DNA from: Trogon surrucura
Taxonomy: Eukaryota > Chordata > Aves > Trogoniformes > Trogonidae
Direction: 5' to 3'
NCBI GenBank assembly: GCA_020746105.1
Contig: JAJGST010000086.1
Location: 1 to 64,000 of the forward strand
DNA: 64,000 bases
The notes under the pieces were generated by a model that saw only the letters and a list, made by a program, of their open reading frames with translations, did no database searches and was not told the origin of the DNA. The position numbers and the translations under genes are program-made. How positions within the stretch are numbered: position 1 is the stretch's first letter; each line of letters starts with the position of its first letter. Positions 1-11,667 of the stretch are shown one piece after another.

Positions 1-624
1 AGCCCCAAAGTTGCCTAATTCGCTGCTTCTGAGCCCCAAAGTTCCCTAAATCGCTGCTTCCGAGTCCCAATGTTCCCTAAGTTGGTGTTTCCGCACCTAA
101 AAGATCCCTAAATCGGAGTTTCTGAGCCCAAACATTCACTAAATCACTGTTTCGGAGACCCAAAGTTCCTTAATTTGGTGTTTCTGAGACTGAAAGTTCC
201 CTAAATTGGTGTTTCTGGGCCCCAAAGTTCCCTAAAGTGGTGTTTCTGAGCCTCAAAGTTCTCTAAATCGGTGTTTCTGAGCCTAAACGTTCCCTAAATT
301 CATGCTTCTGGGCACCAAAGTTCCCTAAATTGGTGTTTCTGAAGCCAAAAGATCTCTAAACCAGTTTCTGAGCCCCAAATTTCCCTAGTATCGTATTTCA
401 GGGCCTAAAAGTTCCCTAATTTTGTTTTCTGGGCCTAAGAGATCCTGAAATTGGTGCTTTTGAGCCCAAAAGTACCCTAAATCATTGGTTCTGGGCCCCA
501 AAGTTCCCTAATTTGGTGTTTCTGAGCCTGAAAGTTCCCTAAATTGGTGTTTCTGAGCCCCAAAGTTCCCTAATTCGCTGCTTCTGATCTCCAATATTCC
601 CTGAGTCGGTGTTTCAGGGCCTAA

Positions 625-3600
625 AAGATCCCTAAATCGGTGTTTCTGAGCCCAAACGTTCACTAAATCACTGATCATGAGCCCCAAAGTTCCCTAATTT
701 GGTGTTTCTGTGCCTAAAAGTTCCCTGATTTAGTTTTTCTGGGCCTAAAAGATCCCTAAATCGGTATTTTTGAGCCAAAACGTTCACTAAATCGTTGTTT
801 CTGAGCACCATATTTCCCTAATTTGGTGTTTCTGGGTCCAAAAGTTCCCTAAATTGGTGTTTCTGAGCCCCAAAGTTCCCTAAATTGGTGTTTCTGAGCC
901 CCAAAGTTCACTAATTCGCTGCTTCTGAGCCCCAATGTTCCCTAATTTTGTTTTTCAGGGCCTAAAAGATCCATAAATTTGTCTTACTGAGCCCAAATGT
1001 TCTCTAAATCACTATTTCTGAGCCCAAAAGTTCCCTAAATTCGTGTTTCTGAGCCCCAAAGTTGCTTAATTCGCTGCTTCTGAGCCCCAATGTTCCCTAA
1101 GTTGGTGTTTCTGGGCCTAAAAGTTCCGTAATTTAGTTTTTCTGGGCATAAAAGATCCCTAAATCGGCGTTTCTGAGCCCAAAATTTCGCTAAATCACTG
1201 TTTCTGAGCCCAAGAGTTCCCTAAATTGGTGTTTCTGGGCCCCAAAGTTCCCTAATTTGGTGTTTCTGAGACTGAAAGTTCCCTAAATTGGTGTTTCTCA
1301 GCCCCAAAGTTGCCTAATTCGCTGCTTCTCAGTCCCAATGTTTCCTAAGTTGGTGTTTCCGGGCTTAAAAGATCCCTAAAGTGGTGTTTCTGAGCTAAAA
1401 AGTTCCCTAATTCTCTGATTCTGAGCCCAAGAGTTCCCTAAATTGGTGTTCCTGAGCCCAAAATTCGCTAAATTGTTGCTTCTGAGACTGAAAATTACCT
1501 AAATAGGTACTTCTGTGCCCCAAAGTTCCCTAAATTGGTGTTTCTGGGCCCCAAATTTTCCTAATTTGGTGTTTCTGGGATTAAAAATCCCTAATTTAGT
1601 TTTTCTGAGCCTAAAAGATCCCTAAATCGGTATTTCTGAGCCCCAAAGTTGCCTAATTCGCTGCTTCTCAGTCCCAATGTTCCCTAAGTTTGTGTTTCTG
1701 GGCCTGAAAGATGCCTAAATCGGTGTTTCTGAGCCCAAACGTTCTATAAATCTCTGTTTCTGAGCACCAGATTTCCCTAATTTGAGGTTTCTGGGCCCGA
1801 AAGTTAACTCATTTAGTTTTTCTGGGCCCAAAAGTTCCCTAATTTAATTTCTCTGGGCCTAAAAGATCCCTAAATCGGTGTTTCTGAGGCCAAAGTTCCC
1901 TAAATCGCTGCTTCTGAGGCCAAAAGTTCCCTAAATCGCTGCTTCTGAGTCCCAAAGTTCCCTAATTAGGTGTTAATGGGCCTAAAAGTTCTCTAAATCA
2001 CTATTCCTGAGCCCCAAAGTTCCCTAATTTGGTGTTTCTGGGCCTAAAATTTCCCTCATTTGGTGTTTCAGGGCCTAGAAGATCCCTAAATTGGTGTTTC
2101 TGAGCCCAAGAGTTCCCTAAATTGGTGTTTCTGAGACTGAAAGTTCCCTAAATTGGTGTTTCTGAGCCCAAGAGTTCCCTAAATTGGTGTTTCTGAGCAC
2201 AAAAGTTCTCTAATTAGGTGTTTCTGAGACCAAAATTTCTCTAAATTTTTGTTTCTGAGGCCAAAGTTCCCTAAATCGCTGCTTCTGAGCCCAAAAGTTT
2301 CCTAATTTGGTGTTTCTGAGCACAAAAGTTCTCCAGTTAGGTGTTTCTGAGCCCAAAAGTTCTCTAAATTGGTGTTTCTGAGCCCCAAAGTTCCCTAATT
2401 CGCTGCTTCTGAGACCCAATATTCCCTAAGTTGGTGTTTAAGGACCTAAAAGATCCCTAAATCAGTGTTTCTGAGCCCAAACGTTCTCTAAATCTCTGTT
2501 TCTGAGCACCAGATTTCCCTAATTTGAGATTTCTGGGCCAAAAAAGTTCCCTCATTTAGTTTTTCTGGGCCCAAAAGTTCCCTAATTTAATTTCTCTGGG
2601 CCTAAAAGATCCCTAAATTGGTGTTTCTGCGGCCAATGTTCCCTAAATCCCTGCTTCTGAGGCCAAAAGTTCCCTAAATTGTGTTTCTTAGCCTGAAAGT
2701 TCCCTAATTTGGTGTTTCTGAGCCCTAAAGTTCCCTAACTCGCTGCTTCTGAGCCCAAAAGTTCCCTAAATTGCTGCTTCTGAGTCCCAAAGTTCCCTAA
2801 TTAGGTGTTCCTGGGCCTAAAAGTTCTCTAAATTACTATTCCTGAGCCCCAAAGTTCACTAATTTGGTGTTTTTGGGTCTAAAAGTTCCCTCATTTGGTG
2901 TTTCAGGGCCTAAAAGATCCCTAAATTGGTGTTTCTGAGCACAAGAGTTCCCTCAATTGGTGTTTCTGAGACTGAAATTTCCCTAAATTGGTGTTTCTGA
3001 GCCCAAGAGTTCCCTAAATTGGTGTTTCTGAGCACCCAAGATCTCTAAATCAGTTCCTGAGCCCCAAATATCCCTAGTATCGTATTTCAGGGCCTAAGAG
3101 TTCCCTAATTTTGTTTTCTGGGCCTAAAAGATTACGAAATTGGTGCTTCAGAGCCCAAACATTCACTAATTCGGTGTTTCTGAGCCCCAAAGTTCCCTAA
3201 ATCGCTGCTTCTGAGCCCAAAAGTTCCCTATATCGATGCCTCTGAGCCCTAAAAAGTTCCCTAAGTTGGTGTTTCTGGGCCTAAAAGTTCCCTCATTTAG
3301 TTTCTCTGGGCCTAAAAGTTCCCTAAATCACTGTTTCTGAGCCCAAGAGTTCCCTGAATTGGTGTTCCTGAGAATGCAAGTTCCCTAAATTGGTGTTTCT
3401 GAGACTGAAAGTTCCCTAAATCGATACTTCAGGGCTCCAAAATTCCCTAATTTGGCGTTTCTGAGCCTCAAAGTTCCCTAAATTGGTATTTCTGAGCCCC
3501 AAAGTTTCCTAATTCGCTGCTTCTGAGTCCCAATGTTCCCTAAGTTGGTGTTTAATGACCTAAAAGATCCCTAAATCGGTGTTTCTGAGTCCAAACAGTC

Positions 3601-5207
3601 ACTAAATCACTGTTTCTGAGTCCCAAAGTTCCCTAATTTGGTGTTTCAGGGCCTAAAAGTTCCCTAATTTAGTTTTTCTGAGCATAAAAGATCCCTAAAT
3701 CGGTGTTTCTGAGCCCAAGAGTTCCCTAAATTGGTGTTCCTCAGCCCAAAACTTCCGTAAATTGTGTTTCTGGAACTGAAAGTTCCCTAAATCATTGCTT
3801 CTGAGCCCCAAAGTTCCCTAATTTGGTGTTTCTGAGCCTGAAAGTTCCGTAATTTGGTGTTTCTGAGCCTGAAAGTTCACTAAATTGGTGTTTCTGGGCC
3901 CAAAGGTAACCAAAGGTAACCAAAGGTAACCTAAGGTAACCAAAGGTAACCTAAATCATTGTTTCTGGGCCCCAAAGTTCCCTAATTTGGTGTTTCTGGG
4001 CCTAAAAGTTCCCTAATGTAATTTCTCTGGGCCTAAAAGATCCCTAAATTGGTGTTTCTGAGGCCAAAGTTCCCTATATCACTGCTTCTGAGCCCAAAAT
4101 TTCCCTAATTTGGTGTTTCTGAGCACAAAAGTTCTCTAATTAGGTGTTTCTGAGCTCAAAATTTCTCTAAATTGGTGTTTCTGAGGCCAAAGTTCCCTAA
4201 ATCGCTGCTTCTGAGCCCAAAAGTTCCCTAATTTGGTGTTTCTGAGCGCAAAAGTTCTCTAAATAGGTGTTTCTGAGCCCAAAAGTTCCCTAATTAGGTG
4301 TTCCTGGGCCTAAAAGCTCTCTAAATCACTATTCCTGAGACCCGCAGTTTCCTAATTTGGTGTTTCTGGGCATAAAAGTTCCCTAATTTAGTTTTTCTGG
4401 GCCTAAAAGATCCCTAAATCGGCGTTTCTGAGCCCCAAAGTTCCCTAAATCTCTGTTTCTGAGCCCAAGAGTTCCCTAAATTGGTGTTTATGGGCCCCAA
4501 AATTCTCTAAATTGCTGCTTCTGAGACCCGAAGTTGCCTAATTCGATGCTTCTGAGTCCCAATGTTCCATAAGTTGGTGTTTCAGGGCCTAAAAGATCCC
4601 TAAATCGCTGTTTCTGAGCCCAAACGTTCACTAAATCACTATTTCGGAGCCTGGAAGTTCCCTAATTTGGTGTTTCTGGGCCTAAAAGTTCCCTAATTTA
4701 GTTTCTCTGGGCCTAAAAGATAGCTAAATTTGTGTTTCTGAGTCCAAACGTTCCATAAATCGGTGCTTCTGAGACCAAAAGTTACCTAAATCGCTGGTTC
4801 TGAGTCCCGAAATTCCCTAATTAGGTGTTCATGGGCCTAAAAGTTCTTTAAATCACTATTTCTGAGCCCAAAAGTTCCCTAATTTGGTGTTTCTGGCCCT
4901 AAAAGATCCCTAAATTGGTATTTCTGAGCACAAGAGTTCCCTAAATTTGTGTTTCTCAGACTGAAAATTCCCTAAATTGGTGCTTCTGGGCCCCAAAGTT
5001 CCCTAAATTAGCGTTTCTGAAGCCAAAATATCTCTAAAAGTTTCTGAGCCCCAAATATCCCTAGTATCGTATTTCAGGGCCTAAAAGTTCCCTAATTTTG
5101 TTTTCTGGGCCTAAAAGATCCCTAAATTGGTGCTTTTGAGCCCAAAAGAACCCTAAATCATTGCTTCTGAGCCCCAAAGTTGCCTAATTTGGTGTTTCTG
5201 GACATAA
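625..5207. repeat. Large satellite unit 1 (about 4.58 kb)
   Basis: This segment is the longer of two adjacent related units. Landmarks recur at a fixed offset of 4,583 bp in the next unit: CTGATCATGA at 671 and 5254, and GGGCTTAAAA at 1361 and 5944. The last third (about 4100-5207) recurs at an offset of 2,595 bp instead: GAGCGCA at 4244 and 6839, and CTGGACAT at 5198 and 7793. Edges are approximate because all flanking sequence is the same satellite. Confidence 0.85.
3901..3950 (+). repeat. 10-bp microsatellite (CAAAGGTAAC)5 inside the satellite
   Basis: Five consecutive decamers CAAAGGTAAC, one carrying CTAAGGTAAC, replace the normal monomer pattern. It occurs only once in the window and lies in the part missing from the second large unit. 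It looks like a local expansion of the AAAGTTCCCTAA part of a monomer. Confidence 0.9.
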
Positions 5208-7805
5208 AAGATCCCTAAATCGGTGTTTCTGAGCCCAAACGTTCACTAAATCACTGATCATGAGCCCCAAAGTTCCCTAATTTGGTGTTTCTGGACCTAA
5301 AAGTTCCCTGATTTAGTTTTTCTGGGCCTAAAAGATCCCTAAATCGGTATTTTTGAGCCAAAACGTTCACTAAATCGTTGTTTCTGAGCACCATATTTCC
5401 CTAATTTGGTGTTTCTGGGTCCAAAAGTTCCCTAAATTGGTGTTTCTGAGCCCCAAAGTTCCCTAAATTGGTGTTTCTGAGCCCCAAAGTTCACTAATTC
5501 GCTGCTTCTGAGCCCCAATGTTCCCTAATTTGGTTTTTCAGGGCCTAAAAGATCCATAAATTGGTCTTACTGAGCCCAAACATTCTCTAAATTACTATTT
5601 CTGAGCCCAAAAGTTCCCTAAATTCATGTTTCTGAGCCCCAAAGTTGCTTAATTCGCTGTTTCTGAGCCCCAATGTTCCCTAAGTTGGTGGTTCTGGACC
5701 TAAAAGTTCCCTAATTTAGTTTTTCTGGGCATAAAAAATCCCTAAATCGGCGTTTCTGAGCCCAAAATTTCGCTAAATCACTGTTTCTGAACCCAAGAGT
5801 TCCCTAAATTGGTGTTTCTGAGCCCAAAAGTTCCCTAAATTGGTGTTTCGGAGACTGAAAGTTCCCTAAATTGGTGTTTCTCAGCCCCAAAGTTGCCTAA
5901 TTCGCTGCTTCTCAGTCCCAATGTTTCCTAAGTTGTTGTTTCCGGGCTTAAAAGATCCCTAAAGTGGTGTTTCTGAGCTAAAAAGTTCCCTAATTCTCTG
6001 ATTCTGAGCCCAAGAGTTCCCTAAATTGGTGTTCCTGAGCCCAAAATTCGCTAAATTGTTGCTTCTGAGACTGAAAATTACCTAAATAGGTACTTCTGGG
6101 CCCCAAAGTTCCCTAAATTGGTGTTTCTGGGCCCCAAATTTTCCTAATTTGGTGTTTCTGGGATTAAAAATCCCTAATTTAGTTTTTCTGAGCCTAAAAG
6201 ATCCCTAAATCGGTATTTCTGAGCCCCAAAGTTGCCTAATTCGCTGCTTCTCAGTCCCAATGTTCCCTAAGTTTGTGTTTCTGGGCCTGAAAGATGCCTA
6301 AATCGGTGTTTCTGAGCCCAAACGTTCTATAAATCTCTGTTTCTGAGCACCAGATTTCCCTAATTTGAGGTTTCTGGGCCCGAAAGTTAACTCATTTAGT
6401 TTTTCTGGGCCCAAAAGTTCCCTAATTTAATTTCTCTGGGCCTAAAAGATCCCTAAATCGGTGTTTCTGAGGCCAAAGTTCCCTAAATCGCTGCTTCTGA
6501 GGCCAAAAGTTCCCTAAATCGCTGCTTCTGAGTCCCAAAGTTCCCTAATTAGGTGTTAATGGGCCTAAAAGTTCTCTAAATCACTATTCCTGAGCCCCAA
6601 AGTTCCCTAATTTGGTGTTTCTGGGCCTAAAATTTCCCTCATTTGGTGTTTCAGGGCCTAGAAGATCCCTAAATTGGTGTTTCTGAGCCCAAGAGTTCCC
6701 TAAATTGGTGTTTCTGAGCACAAAAGTTCTCTAATTAGGTGTTTCTGAGACCAAAATTTCTCTAAATTGGTGTTTCTGAGGCCAAAGTTCCCTAAATCGC
6801 TGCTTCTGAGCCCAAAAGTTCCCTAATTTGGTGTTTCTGAGCGCAAAAGTTCTCTAAATAGGTGTTTCTGAGCCCAAAAGTTCCCTAATTAGGTGTTCCT
6901 GGGCCTAAAAGCTCTCTAAATCACTATTCCTGAGACCCGCAGTTTCCTAATTTGGTGTTTCTGGGCATAAAAGTTCCCTAATTTAGTTTTTCTGGGCGTA
7001 AAAGATCCCTAAATCGGCGTTTCTGAGCCCCAAAGTTCCCTAAATCTCTGTTTCTGAGCCCAAGAGTTCCCTAAATTGGTGTTTATGGGCCCCAAAATTC
7101 TCTAAATTGCTGCTTCTGAGACCCGAAGTTGCCTAATTCGATGCTTCTGAGTCCCAATGTTCCATAAGTTGGTGTTTCAGGGCCTAAAAGATCCCTAAAT
7201 CGCTGTTTCTGAGCCCAAACGTTCACTAAATCACTATTTCGGAGCCTGGAAGTTCCCTAATTTGGTGTTTCTGGGCCTAAAAGTTCCCTAATTTAGTTTC
7301 TCTGGGCCTAAAAGATAGCTAAATTTGTGTTTCTGAGTCCAAACGTTCCGTAAATCGGTGCTTCTGAGACCAAAAGTTACCTAAATCGCTGGTTCTGAGT
7401 CCCGAAATTCCCTAATTAGGTGTTCATGGGCCTAAAAGTTCTTTAAATCACTATTTCTGAACCCAAAAGTTCCCTAATTTGGTGTTTCTGGCCCTAAAAG
7501 ATCCCTAAATTGGTATTTCTGAGCACAAGAGTTCCCTAAATTTGTGTTTCTCAGACTGAAAATTCCCTAAATTGGTGCTTCTGGGCCCCAAAGTTCCCTA
7601 AATTAGCGTTTCTGAAGCCAAAATATCTCTAAAAGTTTCTGAGCCCCAAATATCCCTAGTATCGTATTTCAGGGCCTAAAAGTTCCCTAATTTTGTTTTC
7701 TGGGCCTAAAAGATCCCTAAATTGGTGCTTTTGAGCCCAAAAGAACCCTAAATCATTGCTTCTGAGCCCCAAAGTTCCCTAATTTGGTGTTTCTGGACAT
7801 AAAAG
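5208..7805. repeat. Large satellite unit 2 (about 2.6 kb, internally deleted copy of unit 1)
   Basis: The first ~1.5 kb matches 625-2190 and the remainder matches about 4100-5207, joined near 6710. Relative to unit 1 it lacks about 1,988 bp, the difference between the two landmark offsets of 4,583 and 2,595. The join lies in sequence shared by both sources (TTTCTGAGCACAAAAG), as expected for recombination between similar monomers. An insertion in unit 1 is the alternative reading. Confidence 0.82.
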
Positions 7806-9046
7806 ATCCCTAAATTGGTGTTTCTGAGCCCAAAAGTTCCCTAAATCGCTGCTTCTGAGTCCCAAAGTTCCCTAATCAGGTGTTCCTGGGCCTAAAAGTT
7901 CCCTAAATCACTATTCCTGAGGCCCAAAGTTCCCTAATTTGGTGTTTCTGGGCCTAAAAGTTCCCTCATTTAGTTTTTCTGAGCCTAAAAGTTCCCTAAA
8001 TCGGCATTTAAGGACAAAATTTCCCTAAATCACTGTTTCTGAGACCAAGAGTTCCCTAAATTGGTGATTCTGAGACTGAAAGTTCCCTAAATCGGTGCTT
8101 CTGGGCCTCAAAGTTCCCTAAATTGTTGTTTCTGAGCCCCCAAAGTTCTCTAAATTGGTGTTTCTGAGCCCCAAAGTTCTCTAAATCAGTGTTTCTGAGC
8201 CCAAAAGTTCCCTAATTTGGTGTATCTGGGCCTAAAAGTTCCGTAATTTAGTTTTTCTGGGCTTAAAAGATCCCTAAATCGGTGTTTCTGAGCCCAAACT
8301 TTCTCTAAATCTCTGTTTCTGCGCACCGGATTTCCCTAATTTGGTGTTTCTGGTCCTAAAATTTCCCTCATTTAGTTTTTCTGGGCCTAAAAGATCCCTA
8401 AATTGGCGCTTCCGATCCCCAAAATTCTCTAATATGGTGTTTTTGAGCCCAAAAGTTCTCTAAATTGGTGTTTCTGAGCCAAAAGTTCGCTAATTTGGTC
8501 TTTCTGAGCCCCAAATTCCCTTAATGTGTGTTTCTGGCCCAAACGTTCACTAAATCTCAATTCCTGAGTCCCAAAGTTCCCTAATTTCCTGTTTATGGGC
8601 ATAAAAGTTCCCTAAATTTGTGTTTATGAGCCCAAAATTTCCCTAAATCGCTGCTTCTGAGTCCCAAAGTTCCTTAATTTGGTGTTTCTGGGCCTAAAAG
8701 TTCCCTCATTTAGTTTTTCTGTGCCTTAAAGTTTCCTAAATTGGTTCTTCTGAGCCCAAAAGTTCCCTAAATCGCTGCTTGCGAGCCCCAAAGTTTCCTA
8801 AATCGCTGCTTCAGAGTCCCAAAGTTCCCTAATTAGCTGTTCCTGGGCCTAAATGTTCTCTAAATCACTATTCTTCAGCCACAAAGTTCCCTAATTTGGT
8901 GTTTCTGGGCCTAAAAGTTCCCTCATTTGGTGTTTCAGGGCCTAAAAGATCCCTAAATTGGTGTTTCTGAGCCCAAGAGTTTCCTAAATTGGTGTTTCTG
9001 AGACTGAAAGTTACCTAAATTGGTGCTTCTGGGCCTCAAAGTTTCC

Positions 9047-10081
9047 CTAAATCGCTGCTTCTGAGTCCCAGTCATCAAAAGGATTATGGCCTACAGTAAT
9101 TTTTTGTGTATGTTGTTGAAGCCAATATAGTTGTTTGTGAATCGAGTCACTATGATCCGACAGGTTAAAACAGCACATTCCTTGAATTTCCTCACACCCT
9201 TTACCTTGAGCTAGTAATAGAAAATCAATGGCAGCACGATTTCGAAGGACTGCTTGACGCAGACTGCTCATATCTTGGGCTAATTGGGATATTACTTGAG
9301 TAGTGACATTAGCTTGTTTTGCTGTCCAACATGCCAGTTTTTGAATTTGTTGTAAAGCATGAGAAGTGCCAATGCCAGGAATTAAGGAAGCAAAAACCCT
9401 GGCTGTGGGACCCCATAGCTCTACATCGTCATTACAGTCAGGAGGCAATAGAGAAACACTTCTTTTGGTTCGGGTATGGTGCAAGGTTGCAAAAAATTCT
9501 TTAGATGGAGCAAGTAAGGCTAAATGACCAAGGTAACAAGGACCACCGTGAGCAAAGCTAGGAATTCCTTGCCAAGCACGGTCACCGCAGATCAAGTAAA
9601 TGCGGGGCGGTAACGAAAGAGGAGAGGAGATGTTTAAATATAAATGTCCAGGTCCCCAACCATAAGGGCGAGATCCACAATACTCAGAATGATTAAAATT
9701 TTTATGGGGAGTCAGCCAATTTTGTTTTGGAGATAGTGACAAATTCCAGGAACCAAAGTAAATACACCCATACCCATTTGGTTTTCGACTGTTTAGTAAA
9801 TCCAGCTCTTGGGGATCCCAAGGAAGTGGCACTGATAAATTCTTAACAATCATGGCAAGACAGTGGCTGCTATTACTTGCTTTTCTACAGTCACCCAATT
9901 GAAAAGGGGACACAGGTGTTCCAATTAGGCATGTCTTAAAGGGATCAGTTGCTGATGTTAAATGTAAGCAAAAGGCATCATTGCCAGTCTGACTTGCCCA
10001 TCGTACCCAAAAATTCGTCATAGGGAAGTCTGCTAATGTCCAATTAATCCATAAACAGGTGAGGAACATCAGGCGGATCAT
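9047..10081 (-). CDS. env: Env precursor, truncated before its membrane anchor (ALV-type TM)
   Basis: Open frame of 344 codons from ATG at 10081; an in-frame TGA lies just upstream. Residues 1-17 form a hydrophobic signal peptide. SU is short (about 207 residues), cysteine-rich, with several N-x-S/T sites. A furin-type site R-T-K-R sits at 204-207. TM follows with an internal fusion peptide bracketed by C216 and C251, a heptad-rich helix, and the covalent-link motif C-x6-C-C at C296, C303, C304, as in alpha- and gammaretroviruses. Native sequence stops at D337; the last seven residues (WDSEAAI) and the TAG are satellite (9047-9070). The membrane-spanning segment and tail are therefore missing, so any product would be soluble or secreted. 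It could only be expressed by splicing from the leader. The SU receptor is unknown. Confidence 0.87.
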   Translation of the reverse strand: MIRLMFLTCLWINWTLADFPMTNFWVRWASQTGNDAFCLHLTSATDPFKTCLIGTPVSPFQLGDCRKASNSSHCLAMIVKNLSVPLPWDPQELDLLNSRKPNGYGCIYFGSWNLSLSPKQNWLTPHKNFNHSEYCGSRPYGWGPGHLYLNISSPLSLPPRIYLICGDRAWQGIPSFAHGGPCYLGHLALLAPSKEFFATLHHTRTKRSVSLLPPDCNDDVELWGPTARVFASLIPGIGTSHALQQIQKLACWTAKQANVTTQVISQLAQDMSSLRQAVLRNRAAIDFLLLAQGKGCEEIQGMCCFNLSDHSDSIHKQLYWLQQHTQKITVGHNPFDDWDSEAAI

Positions 10082-10437
10082 TATGAATTTTGCAATTCTT
10101 CAAATACTAAGACTGTACAATATCAGTATGTTTGACAATAATTAATTAGTTTATAATAGAATTGATTTGTGTCTATAACAAGGCTAATTCCTTCTCTTAA
10201 GAACAACTCTGGATAGTTTAACTAAACACGAAGTTATAACAGGGACAAACCTATACCTACAAACTAAACAACCTAAAAACCACTGTCTATTATTATAAGA
10301 AAAAAAAAACCAGTTTCCCACACCCTCCACAGTAAAAATGTCCTTGGAGCCACACTGTGCAGCCACAAGGTGGCCAGTGTAGTCCACACACTTTAGTAAT
10401 TGTAAGCTTCTCAACTTCTCTCCGAAATGCTACAGTA
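10082..10437 (-). other. pol-env intergenic region
   Basis: Between the integrase stop and the env ATG are 356 bases of AT-rich sequence. I see no convincing conserved reading frame in it. An env splice acceptor would be expected here or in the end of pol, but several pyrimidine-AG stretches compete and I cannot choose one. Confidence 0.5.
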
Positions 10438-11664
10438 TTAGGTACCAGTGGTAATGATATCCGTAGTTCTTGTTCCAGTATCGAGCGAAGAGGCCGTAGA
10501 CGTAGTTCCCTGCGCCACCTCGTCCTGAATTGGGCTGCTATGTTCTTCAGTATTTTTCGCTATCCATGGTTTCACCCACTTCGCGGGTACCCACGATGAT
10601 TTGTCACCTAGAAAAACACAAGCATAACCCCGCCCCCAAGTTAATAATCTCACCGGTCCAAACCATTTTTGTGTAGCGGGGTCCCAAATTTGTACAGAAA
10701 CATCGTGTGTTAATAAGGATCCTTTCCTTTGATGATGAAGTTGAATGGGCATCAGTTGTTGTTTAGTATCTACCACATCGATGTACGTCTTCCAATTGTG
10801 AACATATACTGCTTTCATAACGATTTCCTGAGGTGTGAGGGTATGTTCTCCCTCTTTTCGTAACGCTCGGAATAAGCGTTTAAGGTCCTGATGTTTTCGT
10901 TCGACAATGGCTTGTCCAGTGCTGTTATAAGGGACACCCAATTGGTGTTGAACACCCCAGGCAGATAAAAAGGACTGAGCTACTCGGCTAATATAATTGG
11001 TACCATTATCTGTTTTGAGGATATCGGGTTTGCCTAAAACAGCAAATGCTTCCAGCCAATGGCGACATGTCGTGCGGCCTTTGCTGTTTGTCATTGCGGA
11101 GGCCCACACAAGTTTACTGTAGGAATCAATAGTAACATAAACAAAACGCCACCGACCAAAAGCAGGATAAATTGTAACGTCAGATTGAAATAATTTACCA
11201 GCCTCCAATCCACGAGGGTTGGTACCAGTCTGTTGTAGAGGAGGTAATTTGGAACAGTCTGGACACATAGCGATAATGCCACGGGCCATAGGACGAGAAA
11301 TATCAAACTCCTTTTGTAAACTGCGTGCTGATTGATGAAAAAACTGATGCGAAAGTTCAGCTTGGGCAAAAGGAGTCAGCCCTACTACTGGGGCTGCTAC
11401 AGCCTGATCAATCACAGAGTTACCTGCACTGAGAAATCCAGGTAATTGGGTATGACTACGAATGTGAGTAGAGAAAAAAGGATAATGACGGCTATTAACT
11501 AAATTTAACAAATAAAGTATTTCTTTTTCAATAAGAGGGTTGGCAAACTTACCCAGTAGCGCATCAGTAATTCTTTCAAGAATAGAGCTAACGTAAAGAG
11601 AATCTGAAATAAGATTAAACGGTGTAGAGTTAAAATGTTTAAATGCAAGTATAACTGCTTTCAA
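10438..11664 (-). pseudogene. pol: pol 3' part: end of RNase H plus integrase
   Basis: This continues the same frame as the upstream RT segment, immediately after an in-frame TAA. It begins inside RNase H; the third catalytic Asp is D21 (in ISDSLY) and a late Asp is D86 (GNSVID). Integrase follows, with an N-terminal zinc-binding HHCC motif (H106, H110, C134, C137), a catalytic D,D-35-E triad (D162, D219, E255), and a C-terminal SH3-like domain ending near W-V-P-A-K-W-V-K-P-W (358-367). A Ser/Thr-rich tail ends at 10438. Numbering starts from the first codon after the stop. Integrase joins viral DNA to the host chromosome. The domain looks complete, but it can only be translated by reading through the TAA, so I call it a pseudogene segment. 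Confidence 0.9.
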
Positions 11665-11667
11665 TTA
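11665..11667 (-). other. In-frame TAA breaking pol within RNase H
   Basis: The + strand reads TTA here, TAA on the coding strand. The codons on both sides stay in one frame and both encode RNase H sequence. This single stop separates the two pol segments. Confidence 0.93.

Larger units (their letters stand above)
1..9070 (+). repeat. 31-bp tandem satellite, forward orientation, left block
   Basis: Head-to-tail monomers of about 31 bp fill this block. Each starts near TTCCCTAAAT or TTCCCTAATT, continues GGTGTTTCTGAG or GGTGTTTCTGGG, and closes with CCCAAAG or CCTAAAAG. Monomers fall into recurrent subtypes, for example ones with AAAAGATCCCTAAATCGG, AAACGTTCACTAAATCAC, AATTCGCTGCTTCTGAG or AATTTAGTTTTTCTGGG, in mixed order rather than one fixed alternation. 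Neighbouring monomers often differ at 10-25% of positions by eye, while larger blocks are nearly identical, which fits amplification in blocks. No coding frame survives the 31-bp period. I do not recognise a named satellite. Confidence 0.97.

Noticed and set aside
2210-2419. 69-codon open frame on the minus strand in the satellite, with a repeating R-N-T-K-L-G-N-F pattern
   Set aside because: It is a chance translation of 31-bp monomers (93 bp gives a 31-residue cycle); nearby monomers with the same sequence are closed.
1-9070. Regularly spaced repeats considered as a CRISPR-like array
   Set aside because: Repeats are contiguous with no unique spacers, monomers vary, and the context is a vertebrate satellite.
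10184-10414. 76-codon minus-strand frame between integrase and env
   Set aside because: Begins at TTG, lacks family features and has no support from retroviral layout.
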